DNA of 64,000 nt, from NCBI GenBank assembly GCA_003868215.1, contig QWDQ01000058.1, positions 62,001 to 126,000 of the forward strand. Reading direction: 5' to 3'. This document shows, piece by piece, positions 1 to 10,700 of this stretch; the stretch's first letter is position 1, and each line of letters starts with the position of its first letter. Position numbers and translations under genes: made by a program. The notes under the pieces are model-generated. The model had not been told where the DNA came from. It saw only the letters and a list, made by a program, of their open reading frames with translations, and did not search any database. Source of the DNA: Pseudophaeomoniella oleicola (taxonomy: Eukaryota > Ascomycota > Eurotiomycetes > Phaeomoniellales > Phaeomoniellaceae).

Positions 1-295
1 TCCAGCTCGTTATGTAGTAATAGATTTCATCTTCCGAGTCGATCGTGATCGTGGAAGTGAAGTAGTCGCTGAAAGCACCCCCAAACTTCCGGCCTAGGTA
101 TTGGAACCCAGTAGTCAATGCGAGCACCAGCGCGATAAAGGATACTAGTATGGAGACGTCAAACCCTATGGCCTGTTGGACATAACCGGCGAAGAGTGAA
201 TAGCCCGGTAAGAAGGTCTCCAGAAGCGTCTCTGGGATATTGGTAACAGCTGGAGAGGTAGCATTGCTGCCGCTCTCGGACTTATTCGCGACCAT
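1..295 (-). CDS. BCS1-like AAA ATPase, N-terminal fragment
   Basis: Only the first 98 or so codons lie in the window; the rest runs off the left edge. Translation from the ATG at 293-295 (minus strand) gives a polar N-terminus, then a hydrophobic segment around residues 50-67 (SILVSFIALVLALTTGF), then FTSTITIDSEDEIYYYITSW. A single N-terminal membrane helix followed by a short segment ending in 'I-x-S-x-DEiY-y-l-x-W' is typical of the BCS1_N domain in fungal BCS1-like AAA ATPases, which are relatives of the mitochondrial complex III assembly chaperone. The AAA domain itself is not visible, so the family rests on the N-terminal domain alone. Whether this is the true Bcs1 or one of the many fungal paralogues of unknown role cannot be told. 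Confidence 0.72.
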   Translation of the reverse strand, partial: MVANKSESGSNATSPAVTNIPETLLETFLPGYSLFAGYVQQAIGFDVSILVSFIALVLALTTGFQYLGRKFGGAFSDYFTSTITIDSEDEIYYYITSW

Positions 296-1908
296 TTTGG
301 TGAAGACTCTGAACAGTGGTAACATTTCGTGCACCTTGTGCTGAACTTGTTGATTGCGCAGAGAGAACAGGCCCGAAGACCAGCTGCAGTTGACCTTTTT
401 CAACCTGCACCGTCAGTATCAAGAGGTGATAAGTTCACCAGCGGTGGTTTTAGCCGCTACTCTAGGATGATACTTCACAGAGGATTTGGGGAGGATACAG
501 CGGACAGAAGTGAGGCAAACGGGACAGTGCAGTTCAAGCTCGGCCATCAAATCACTCGCGAATACGAAATGTATGGGATACCACGAGAACCGTGATCAAC
601 TCAGACTGGTATGGCAAAGAGGAAGTAGAGGATAAGGGAAAGACGGGTCAGCCGCAGCGGCGGCAGCAGCAGCACAAGCTCATATACTTTGTGAGAACAT
701 TTTCTAGTCGTTGTACAGAGCAGGCAGCGCAAACCAATGAAACGCGAGGTCTGCTGCCTGGCTGACATGAGTCAGTGATGACGCGTTTGGTTTGCGAGAG
801 GTGCAGTGCGGAGAGGAAATATACATCGCCTCTAGACCTGTGTACGGCAGTATTGCAGAAGAATAGGTAGCTTCTATTGTGTTCGGTTTTGCGGCAATGA
901 AAGATCATCATCAGCCCTAACTTCAATCTTGTATGGCGGGAGGAAGAAGAGAACGCTCAAGGTAATATTGGTCAAAGACGCCAGGCAAACAACTTGAGAA
1001 ACCCACAAGTCTTGCGGCCTATTTTACTCAGTAGGGTAAGGTATGAAATCTGTGAGGCTGATCACCAATACCACAGTAATTAATGCCAACAACCATAGGG
1101 AGACTTGGAATCCTTGTATAGTATCTCGATTGAGTAGAGTCTCGTAGGTAGTGGACAGAGATATCTGATCTGATTGGATATCTTACCTTGACTCATACCT
1201 ACCTACCCGGCCTACGACGATAGTACTAGGTAATGGGCATCAGCTCGCCAGTCAACTTTCGCCACTTGCCAGCGGTGAGGTTGTGGCTGAACATGTCCGC
1301 CAGTGTAGATCCTGTAAGAACCAACAACTGAAACTGTCAATAGAGTAATTACAGAAAGGACGGGGGGCTTGGAGGGTGGTAATTGTACTGTATTGATAGT
1401 ATACCAGTACCGTACTTGATTGGTAAGACTTTCAGTGCTGTATACAATGTCTCTGGAAATCTACTGCTAAGGATTGACCAATTACTGATTGAATACGAAT
1501 GTATTATGTGGTATATATAATGTACATCTTACGTTTTCATGCTAAGATGTCTGTCAAGAAAAGTACTAGTACGGTATCAGTACACTGATCGCTCTCTGTG
1601 CTGTGCTGTGCTGATTGGTCCAGTAATACTGAGCAAAGCACTGGTCGTTGGGGTTTTCAGTAAGAGCTACTACGTAGTAGGAGTCGGTGGCTTGCCGATG
1701 TTGGGCTGTGAAAGATGCTAATTACTGAAATGGTAAATAATCTGGTGCTTGTATAAACGCCTCTCCAAATGCAAGCAGGTATCAATATATGGCAAACAAC
1801 TGTAAACATCATGCTGACCCTAGCTTCCCTTCCAGATGCTCTGACGACCTTTCCGCTTTGCGAATATGTGCCTCCAAGCTGATAAATATATGTCAGGTTT
1901 CTGCCTCC
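296..1908. other. Intergenic region, BCS1-like promoter side
   Basis: About 1.6 kb between the start of the BCS1-like gene and the 3' end of the ligase-domain gene. Short open frames here show no family signature and no convincing splice structure. It holds one perfect 14-bp palindrome (CTACTACGTAGTAG, 1667-1680) and the AT-rich tract 1501-1530. No RNA gene was recognised. Confidence 0.6.
1668..1679. repeat. Palindrome TACTACGTAGTA, copy 1
   Basis: Perfect 12-bp palindrome, extended to 14 bp by flanking C and G. Intergenic. Confidence 0.95.
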
Positions 1909-4900
1909 CTAAGAAAACCAGGACTCCACTTGGTCCAAGTCGAAAGTGCAAGCAACATTTCCGGCATCATTCATCGGCCACATGAATCCACCCCAAAAAT
2001 ACTCACCGATGTTGCCTTCCGACCCTGACGTCTTACCCGTTTGCTCGCGCTGATGCAGAGCTTCTAGGACGTGCCAGTCCAGGAAAACAAGGGCATGCTT
2101 CAAGGTCTCATCGTCTGCCGCCTTCCTTTTACTCCTGACACCGGCCTTCGCCAGCTTCATTATGGGGTTCATCAGCTGATCGATAATGTTGGAAATGGCC
2201 TCGGCGCTCGTCTCAGCCTCGTCGATAAGGGCGATGTGTAGTGCGGGCAGTCTGTCAGGTCTATTCTCATTCCTTTCAGTCTTCCGCCGAAAGAGCCGCG
2301 TACAGTGTTGTAAGAACTGGGTCCTCGAGAACGTGACGGATCCCTTCAAAGCCTCGAGCAGATGAATGATCTTCGTTTGCTTCGGCGAATTTGACAACGA
2401 AAACGTCAGCAACATGCCTCGTAGGTTGAGTGCCTTGCGGAGCGCCACTGGAATCCTGGGACCTTCATCTGGCGTACAACCATCAACCTGGCGTGCCTGT
2501 ATAAGATGCCTTGGTGTTGTCGGCCTGGCATCATGAACGAGCACCGCCTTCGATGTGTTGAGAGCTTGCGGAGACGAGGTTGGCGGAGTCAAAAGCGCCT
2601 GACTTCGAGCTTTTGTCTTGGCCCGTGGTATTGCCTGAGGTTGCGGTGGTCGTGCAGAAATTCGGGGTGCCGAGGCTTCTATCCGCGGATGCTGATGGTC
2701 TCGCTCCGTGGCTTCATCTACTTTGCCCGTCGATTCTATTTGCACGTCCGAAGCCTGCGTTGCCTTGGCCCCTACCGAAGTCGCAAACCGCGATACAGAA
2801 CGCTTGGCCACATTACTAGTAATTTCGGCGAGAGGCTGAGCCATATTAGCCGCTGATGTGACCGAACTGACCGCCCGCTTCGATTGAGGGGCTGGATTCT
2901 CCTTTGTTGGCACTGATCTCTGTCGCTTATTGGCAAGGCTTTCATAAGAACTAGTCTCAGGACCTTTTCGCTTGCAGGCCCTGCTCGGAATATTTGGCGA
3001 GACTGAATGCTGGAATGATGAATTACTTGCATTCGACGCTGGGACCGGGGTGCCAATACTCGTCAGCTCAGTAGGCGAATGTACAGATGCGACACTCGTT
3101 GATGACACGGTCGAAACTGGAGTCCTACCAGGTGTTGTGATCTGGCTGTGATCTATAATATATCGCGCCTTACCATCGGCTTTCACTAACTTTTCGATCC
3201 ACTGAGCGTCCGCTTGAGAGCTAGTACTGATAGGGGCTGTTTCTGAAATTGCTGCCTTTATTCGAAGTTCGTCGAGACCGATTGTGTCCTTCTCGCTTCG
3301 ATCCTCGTGTATCTTCTGCACTCGTGGGAATCGAAGCATCGGATAGTTGACGCCCGCCGGTCTGTCGAAACCGGCACCCATGATCTCTACGACAAAAGGG
3401 GTTCTGAAAGCAGTTGTCATGTTTGGCATCTGCGTTTGGTCGATACGGATGTCAAACTCTGACATGGACTCGCCACAGACTACAGGGACCTGGGAATATT
3501 GACCAAGTGCATTGAGCAATACAATGTCTTTTTTGGAAACACAGTGAATTCCTACTGTGCCAACAACTCGGTACGAAGGCCTCAAGTCCCACCGGGCTAC
3601 ATCCTGTCTATTTTCGAGACAACCGAGGTGAAAAGTTGTCCAAAAAAGCTTTTTCAATCCTTGTCGATCAAGCTCAGCCTGTATGCCTGCTCGTAGGAGC
3701 TCACATTCTTCCTGCTCATTGTTACGCGCACCCAAGATGACGAGATCCTCAGTGTCTCCCAGACCTTGAATGTAGTCTTTCTTCAGCTTGATACCATGGC
3801 GTTGGGTTGAGAGAACAGAATATGGATCATCCACCCCCTTGAGTACAAGGCCTTCCCATCCGTTTGTGATGCTTTGTGCGAAATGCGTTCTAAGCTTTTC
3901 ATTTGCCCGGCTTGATCGGAAGTCAATGATCTGGCGCTCCACAATTCCCACATGGCCTGGTATTGGCTGGACGAGTCCTTTCAGTATCTTTCTGCGGCTG
4001 CGATGGGTATATTTGAGGCATGCCACGTCATCCCACAGCATCACGTCGTACAACATAACCATCAAATGGTCATTGGGTGCCGGTGGGGAATCCTGCTCAA
4101 CGCCAATGTATCTTCCGGACCTCCTGACATGTTTTCTGATGGCCCGGAATGGCTGAACCGCCTTAACTGTATCGCTCCAAACCAATATCTCCCCTTCGAG
4201 GATGCACCGGGTAGAGATAGGACCTCCATCGCGGCCAAGCAACAGAGCATGTTTCAGAGCGTCGTGGATCCCTTTGCGGTCTATCGTGGAATCCTTGCCA
4301 CTTTTGGAATAGATCCGTATTGGTTGTGCTTTTGTCCTGTCAATATGGATCTGACAGTATTCGCCGTCATATTTCCGTTCAACTGACATCTGTCTTCTCT
4401 GCGCCAAGTGACAACAATGCTTTATTGACCGCGCCTTATCGTAGGGTTGTCGACTTATGAAAGTGTTGATTTGTGGCACGAAGAGATGCCCCAGCTCTTG
4501 TTTGATGCTGATCACATGCTCTCCAGGTTGTCTTGGGGAAAGCTTCTTGACAGACTCATGCTCTAAGGTCACTACTGCAGCAGGCAGAGAATTCTGGAAG
4601 CACAGAAGATCCGGTAGCAGAAAATGAAACTGCGCCATGGCTACAGTCTCTGGAACGATGACAGGGGCAAAGTTCTTCAAGACTATGCGCGTGAGCCACT
4701 TTGCCTCGCGGCTTTGCAACCTCTGGAAAATGGGTCCAAGCACTTGGTCGGGACGTTTTGGTTCGACCCGACGCCGCAACTCTGGGCATGAAAAATGACA
4801 GGCTGCAGCTACTTGGTCAAGTGCGAAGTCGATATCCTCCAGCGTGACTTGGTTCTCGGGTTTGACGACTGGCAACTCTGCTTCACGGAGCACCTGCTGG

Positions 4901-5232
4901 ACGCATCTACCGATGTCCTGGCCATTGTCAACGTCCTTTTCAAATTTGACGCGCCTTGCTTCGCCCAGGCAAAGACATCTCCCCAAAGCACGAGACAGTT
5001 TTCTCTCTTTCAAGCCATAGACCCGATCGACCCTCCTCTCAGGGAACAAGCAGGACAGGAATGCAACTGCTGACGGACCTATGCGAGAGATCTTCCTGGT
5101 ATGTTGGTTGAACCACGTAGTGATGGTCCTGAGGTCCGGGTTGACTTGTTTTGAGCCAGGAAGCGCCTTCAGTAGTCGATTGGCTTCCAATTCCTCCAAC
5201 AAATCACATAGGTCAACAAACAAGAAGGCCAT
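1909..5232 (-). CDS. ATP-dependent DNA ligase-domain protein (ligase IV-like)
   Basis: A single uninterrupted frame encodes 1107 residues. Residues about 150-240 resemble the DNA_ligase_A_N helical region. The nucleotidyltransferase core follows: motif I at 286-290 (RKYDG, with K287 the predicted AMP-accepting lysine), an ILEGEIL block near 344-350, LYDVM at 394-398, motif IV WEGLVLK at 459-465, and motif V IKLKKDY at 481-487. An OB-fold-like segment extends to about residue 640. After residue 690 the protein is Ser/Thr/Pro-rich and probably disordered, ending in a more ordered 150-residue stretch (ALHIALIDEAE, LVFLDWHVLEAL) that I cannot assign confidently. All core motifs are present, so ligase or nucleotidyltransferase activity is plausible. 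The long tail and weak end-domain distinguish it from canonical Lig1 and Lig4. Its role in repair is inferred from the family only. Confidence 0.85.
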   Translation of the reverse strand: MAFLFVDLCDLLEELEANRLLKALPGSKQVNPDLRTITTWFNQHTRKISRIGPSAVAFLSCLFPERRVDRVYGLKERKLSRALGRCLCLGEARRVKFEKDVDNGQDIGRCVQQVLREAELPVVKPENQVTLEDIDFALDQVAAACHFSCPELRRRVEPKRPDQVLGPIFQRLQSREAKWLTRIVLKNFAPVIVPETVAMAQFHFLLPDLLCFQNSLPAAVVTLEHESVKKLSPRQPGEHVISIKQELGHLFVPQINTFISRQPYDKARSIKHCCHLAQRRQMSVERKYDGEYCQIHIDRTKAQPIRIYSKSGKDSTIDRKGIHDALKHALLLGRDGGPISTRCILEGEILVWSDTVKAVQPFRAIRKHVRRSGRYIGVEQDSPPAPNDHLMVMLYDVMLWDDVACLKYTHRSRRKILKGLVQPIPGHVGIVERQIIDFRSSRANEKLRTHFAQSITNGWEGLVLKGVDDPYSVLSTQRHGIKLKKDYIQGLGDTEDLVILGARNNEQEECELLRAGIQAELDRQGLKKLFWTTFHLGCLENRQDVARWDLRPSYRVVGTVGIHCVSKKDIVLLNALGQYSQVPVVCGESMSEFDIRIDQTQMPNMTTAFRTPFVVEIMGAGFDRPAGVNYPMLRFPRVQKIHEDRSEKDTIGLDELRIKAAISETAPISTSSQADAQWIEKLVKADGKARYIIDHSQITTPGRTPVSTVSSTSVASVHSPTELTSIGTPVPASNASNSSFQHSVSPNIPSRACKRKGPETSSYESLANKRQRSVPTKENPAPQSKRAVSSVTSAANMAQPLAEITSNVAKRSVSRFATSVGAKATQASDVQIESTGKVDEATERDHQHPRIEASAPRISARPPQPQAIPRAKTKARSQALLTPPTSSPQALNTSKAVLVHDARPTTPRHLIQARQVDGCTPDEGPRIPVALRKALNLRGMLLTFSLSNSPKQTKIIHLLEALKGSVTFSRTQFLQHCTRLFRRKTERNENRPDRLPALHIALIDEAETSAEAISNIIDQLMNPIMKLAKAGVRSKRKAADDETLKHALVFLDWHVLEALHQREQTGKTSGSEGNIGEYFWGGFMWPMNDAGNVACTFDLDQVESWFS

Positions 5233-6058
5233 TGTGAGGGAATGGCGTTTTGAACGTAATAGAAGCGTCCGAGGATATTCTTCCAGCCCTCACAGACAAT
5301 GCCACGAGTCCCAGCATATTTGAGGACCTAGATCGCGTAGTAGACTAAAGATATATATATATATGATATACACCGTGTAGTCGGTGAAGGAATCGTATAT
5401 CTCAGAAGGCGGGTGTGTTACACAATATATACGCTGTTTGGCCTTTGTGTTACTTCTGACCTTCTCGTGTTTGCCAATTACACAAAGGCGTCTTTTTGAT
5501 CAACGCGGGGTCGCGTCACCATTCATTCAATGAAAGTGCGTGATCATGTGATCTTTCATTGACCTAAGAACACGCCAAGACTTTCGTCTGAAAAGGGGAA
5601 AGGAAAACTCCCAGAATCATTCATTTCAGTTGCAGAGCTTCTATTATCTTTCGCAAATTGTTGGAAGTGGTAGATACCCCTTTACGTGTTCCCTAGACTG
5701 AGGTGTTGTGCGATCCTTCAGTCATCTTCTATGGCACGATCACATGTTATGAAAAGAAAGTGATCCACTCGCGCACACGGAAAGCTGCACAATGATTGTG
5801 AGGACACTTCAGCAATCCTTTACTAGATTGGACACTACGTACAAAGGTTCAAAGATGTACCCAATGTTCGGGATATGTCAACATGCTGTATGGGTAATTG
5901 CTTGGGGGTGGTTTCATGAGTGTATGCCGCTCACCTGGCTAGTTTTTCAGTCATCTTGATTAGCCTCATCCCAAAGACCTCATGGTGTCCCTCATGGGCG
6001 GATGAATTTCACTTCCAACACGAATGTCTCAGCAAACCTGATTTCTTCAATCCTATTC
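5233..6058. other. Intergenic region upstream of the ligase-domain gene
   Basis: This 826-bp stretch lies upstream of the ligase-domain ATG and downstream of the sph3 stop. It contains a short (AT)n run at 5351-5362 and a GC-rich patch near 5500-5520. I see no gene in it. Confidence 0.55.
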
Positions 6059-7060
6059 TCAGCTGAGCAGATACCCAATGAGCTTCCTCAATCCCCCGGT
6101 TTTGGCCCCAGCGTTCCCCTCTTTCCCTCCCACTCTGGTCTCCGCCATCACACCCACAAATTTCTCCCATAAGTCGCTCCAAGCATCGTAACCCTGCTGC
6201 GTAGATACAAACAATCCCGGCACTCCACCCTTGTCCACCACCGCCCGAACCAACTGCCCTAGTGCGGCCTGACTACCGCTGAAATGGTGAATGATGAAAG
6301 CGGATTTCGCGCACTGGGGTTTCGGAATTGACGAGAATGGGAATTCCAGACGGTCCAATGACAGACGAGATTGATAGTCTTCAAATGCAACCACGGTGTG
6401 GAAGAAGGTGTAGTATGGAGAAGTCGGGACAGGGACACCTGGATTGATGGTCAAATGGGCATTTGGGATGGTGGTACGTGTGATGTCGGATATGGTGCTG
6501 AGATATGTGAGGGTGCCAGGAAAGCTGTCCGACGGCGCTTCGTCGAAAAAGATTCCATCAACGTGAATGTCCGCTTCTGGATGTGTGGACCAGTTGGCGT
6601 ATGTGCGAATATCGGCTTCTACAGACTCGAGCGATCGACGACAGACATCCAAGGGGACATAGCCGAGAAGCTGGGCGTTGGGATACGTGCGAAGCTGAGA
6701 GACTGAAGCTACATAATTCGCGTCTGGGTAGCCACCGGGCGGGCCACCTGGTCCGGAGCTCGGGTTCACAATTATCGAGAAGTCGAGGTCAGGCTGAGAG
6801 GACAGGACTGAGAAAAGGGAATCCCAGGCAGAGGGCTGAGGATAAATGTATAGGGGAAGGATGACGAAGGGTTTTGGCGAACTTCTATCGGTAGCCGCCG
6901 AAGTAAATACCGATTTCGAATCCTCGGACAGAGGAACGACAGGCCGTGGTGCTAAGAGAGCCGGATTGATGTTGATGCCTGGTTTGAACTTGGACGGCGT
7001 CGTCCGTGATGTACTGAATTTGTCCTCTCTGGGTGTCTGGTCCATGGCTCGCTGATCCAT
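6059..7060 (-). CDS. sph3: Spherulin-4-like glycoside hydrolase Sph3 (GH135), GAG cluster
   Basis: The 333 residues match the spherulin 4 family, GH135. In Aspergillus fumigatus, Sph3 hydrolyses galactosaminogalactan and is needed for its production. Diagnostic segments are FVILPLYIYPQ (65-75), the barrel strand FSIIVNPSSGPG (94-105), VDGIFFDEAP (167-176) with the adjacent acidic pair D173-E174, LTINPGVP (203-210), and VAFEDY (224-229) with E227. These positions correspond to the family's acidic active-site residues. The ATG at 7058-7060 is the first in frame, but the frame stays open upstream to a stop, with acceptor-like sequences inside it. A 5' exon carrying a hydrophobic segment (7260-7404) may belong to the gene (see findings). 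The family member in A. fumigatus is membrane-anchored, which the 333-residue model would lack. It lies tandem to gtb3, on the same strand and downstream of it. Confidence 0.86.
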   Translation of the reverse strand: MDQRAMDQTPREDKFSTSRTTPSKFKPGININPALLAPRPVVPLSEDSKSVFTSAATDRSSPKPFVILPLYIYPQPSAWDSLFSVLSSQPDLDFSIIVNPSSGPGGPPGGYPDANYVASVSQLRTYPNAQLLGYVPLDVCRRSLESVEADIRTYANWSTHPEADIHVDGIFFDEAPSDSFPGTLTYLSTISDITRTTIPNAHLTINPGVPVPTSPYYTFFHTVVAFEDYQSRLSLDRLEFPFSSIPKPQCAKSAFIIHHFSGSQAALGQLVRAVVDKGGVPGLFVSTQQGYDAWSDLWEKFVGVMAETRVGGKEGNAGAKTGGLRKLIGYLLS

Positions 7061-7743
7061 GGCTGGTAAATTGCCGACAGATTCTCCTGTCTCGAATCAC
7101 GCCTTGCTGCGATCTAGATAGATACACTCCTCTCCCAAATCTATAATCCACACGATTGCTCAATATACTTGTGATTCATTGGACAGACCGACTGTGGCTT
7201 CCGGAACCCGAGTTTAGAAAAACACCCCAGCTTTGTTTGAATTCCTGCTGAACCCCTACCTATCTCGGGGACACAACAACACCAACCAATACAACAACGA
7301 TACAGCATAGCCGTAGATAAAAAATAAAACCAGAGACTCACGGTTATGGGGTGAAAGAACTTGATGGTGTTGCGACATGATAGTGTTGCACGTGCCTCCG
7401 TCATTGTTTGACTGAAGGGAGAAATGGATGATGTGGAATGCGGTCTAAGTTAAGAGAGAGTTCAAGTGGAGTTCCATGGATTGCTGTTTGCTCGAGCCTG
7501 GCCCTTTTGGGTACCTATGGAATTACTAGGCCAGGCTTTGGTAGGCTTATGATGAATCTCTATCTGAGATAGTGTATGGGCTGTGGTTGAAGTAGGAAGA
7601 AGATTCCATATTGAAGCTATGTGTTGATTACTGTAAAGAGGGATACGCTATCAGTAGAGTATGTTATGCTAAATTGAGACGCAGTCTTCTTGAATGCAAA
7701 GAAAAGAATAAATCCCCGATGTTTTCAACGATAGAGTGACCCT

Positions 7744-10700
7744 TTATGATGATAGCTGCCTCGCCTTACGCTTTGCAGAAAACCAAGAGATTGCTTTCTT
7801 CTCCTCGATAGGCGTTCTTGGACCTTCACTGTACCCTTCCTCCTCCTCGTCGTCGTCGTCCTCGTCCTGGTCTTTGCCGTCGGTTGGTTCTGCAAAATCC
7901 TGCCAACGGGATTTAGTCCATTCAGGACGGCCAAATTCGACAAAACGTGGTGCCAAAGGTTGATTAAACTTGGGATGGAGAGCCGCGAGTTGTTCCAGCT
8001 TAGCATCGGCTCGTTGTTCAGCCATATGCCGCTGTATCCAATACATCTGCTCGTGTTCCCGAAGGTATCGATCACCACTGAATTTCCGCTGAACGACCTC
8101 TCGAAGCTTCAGACCTAGGGCGCGCCTGTCTTCGGTCTTTTCATGCATACGCGCAGTGATCCATTCCACATCTTCTTGTGCAAACTTTGATGGCATGGGA
8201 GGGGGTGGCTTGTCATCTTTGGTGTATTTAGCCCACGGCCCTAGCATGGCGAGGATCGCAATCTGCGCTCTGGCCAATGCTACCGGGTCATTTGGAGAGA
8301 CGATTTCACCGTATCGGATGCTCGGGTCGTCCACATCGGTAAGGACCTGAGCGGTGGCCCCGACTTCTGTGGCGACGATAGGTATTCCAGCCAAAGCAGC
8401 CTCGCCAATTGCAAGGGGTAATCCCTCGGACAAGGATGAATTCATGAATAACCAAGCATCCTTGAGAACTTCCTTGGGACTGCCAAAACCACCCAGTCGC
8501 ACGGTCCCACCAATACCAAGACTTGCAATAAGCTCCTCTGTCTCAACAGCGTACGAAGGCTGTCGGTCTTGAGCACCGTAGACAACTAGATTATAGGACT
8601 TGAAGCCGAAATCATTGATGATCACCCCCGCTGCTTGAATCGCATTCTTGACATCTTTGATGAACTGTACATTAGATAACATGACACAGGTGGGATCTGA
8701 CGTTCGTATTTTCTTGACGGGTGTAAAGGCGCTCATGTTGGCAATGCCGTTCGTAATGGGATCAATTTTTCTTGCCATCAAGTTTCTGCTCGCAAGGCAT
8801 CCTTGATCAGTACCAAGCTCAATTTCCCAACCTGGGTTGAACGTATCTGTACACGGTAGAATTATATCGGCATGCAAGTATGCTAAATGGGCAGCCACCT
8901 TCATAGCTCCCAAGAGCATGTTTTGAACAGGGATTGGCAGGAAGCACTGTGCAGTACTGATATTCAGACAGCTTTCTCTCCAAAGAATTGCATGATCCCA
9001 AATGCCCCATGCGGTACCTCTGCGAAGCTTGAGGCACATGCCCCACAGGCTGCTAATGCCGTGGTGGGTGCTTTGATAAACCCTAGGGACATGTTCAGGG
9101 ATACGTATGGAGAAAATGAAGAAGTATCCAATGTAGAGTTCAAGAGTTTCCTCGAAGTCCTGTCGTGTAGGGCGTTCCATGGGGAAAAGTGTGCTGAAGC
9201 TGTGAATATTCGGATCGTTGTGTTCGTGCAACCAGGCTTCCCTGAAAGCTCTCTTTACCGCACTGGACCTCCATGTCGTAGAGAAATCGTTAGTCTCGAA
9301 ATATTCATTGATTCGGAGAAAGCACAACGTGAGCTCCTTGAGATCTTGCAGTGTATTGTGCTTCGTTCTCGCACCCTTGATAATACGCTTCAAAATGGGG
9401 ACGAATATTTCTTTGATGTTTCGGCTGGAAGTCACACGGGCACGGTCATCAACTTCGGATTGTAATAGATTGTCGAAGAGACCATGAACTGGTGTTTTAC
9501 CATCAAGACCCCATAGAGGCAGATTCTGCATCAGCTGTATATTGCGCTCCGCTTGGAATCTTGGCACCGCCCAGTCATAGGCTCCTTCAGTAACAGCATA
9601 GTTTCGTATCGTTTTGTGTCCATCAACAAGATCACGACGACAGTTCGAAACACCACCAGGTGCATCAGGCCAACACCCCGTGTCGGTGAAAATGACAGCC
9701 AAGCGATTATCAGTATCGATATAGGCTTCCTCGGGTGTGTTGATGATGTAATTGGAATCTTTGGACAGCCCCATTTCAAAAAGATCACCTGGTCGGATGC
9801 AGAGATGTACACGTTGAGCAACGTCATCTGCTATCTCAATCAAGGGAAGGATGTCAACTAGATGGTCCGCCAAATGCTCTTTCGCCTCAAGGAACCTCCC
9901 GGCGTCCCTATAAGACCAGTATCGGCGCAGGGAACGCTCATGCCGTAACATCATCTCATCCAAGTTGCAGGCTACGACCGCACTCATGGCAGGATGAGAT
10001 AGCCAGTGTTTCCATAAAGCTGTTCTAACAACGAAAGTGGGAAGTGGATAATGTACAGTCGAGATGTTGCCGTCATTTCTAGCCCCAAGGCGCGACATTA
10101 GGGGAGCCTTCGACGACTCCTTGGAGGCTTCCGACGCACTTGAGTCTGGTTCGTCGTCCTCATTTGGCACCGCACTTAGGATTGCAACTTTTGAATGCTT
10201 CAGAAGCAGATTCTCGTCGAAATAGGAGTTATTGGAAGGCTTCGTTAATAAACCTAGGCGCATAGCCTCAAGCTCGACCATATTACCTTCATTGTAGTCG
10301 GTGACTTGTGGGCTGCTCATCCGGGTGATGAAGGGGTCTCTTTTGTGATCGTACCTCCAGAAAACTTGATGCAAAGAATCACCTTTCTTTTTAACGAGAC
10401 GAGTTACACGCTCAGAGGGCGTCCAATATGTAGTATCCTCGCTGTCAAAATCGCCGGTGTTGCTCCAATAGACTTCCCAAGTGGTTGGTGCCTCCTGGCC
10501 ACCCGTTGTATAGACGGCACGAATGATGTGATGACTCTCTTTGGGCTGTGGTTTATAAAGGTAAGAGAACTCGACACGGTCACCGCCGTTAACCATTTCT
10601 CCGCTTACTACCCGCCCAACTTCGTCATAATACTGCCGGATTTCCTGGTCGTTCTGTATACTAAATTTGAAGATAGGACCTTTTCGCCTTGTGTCAGAGT

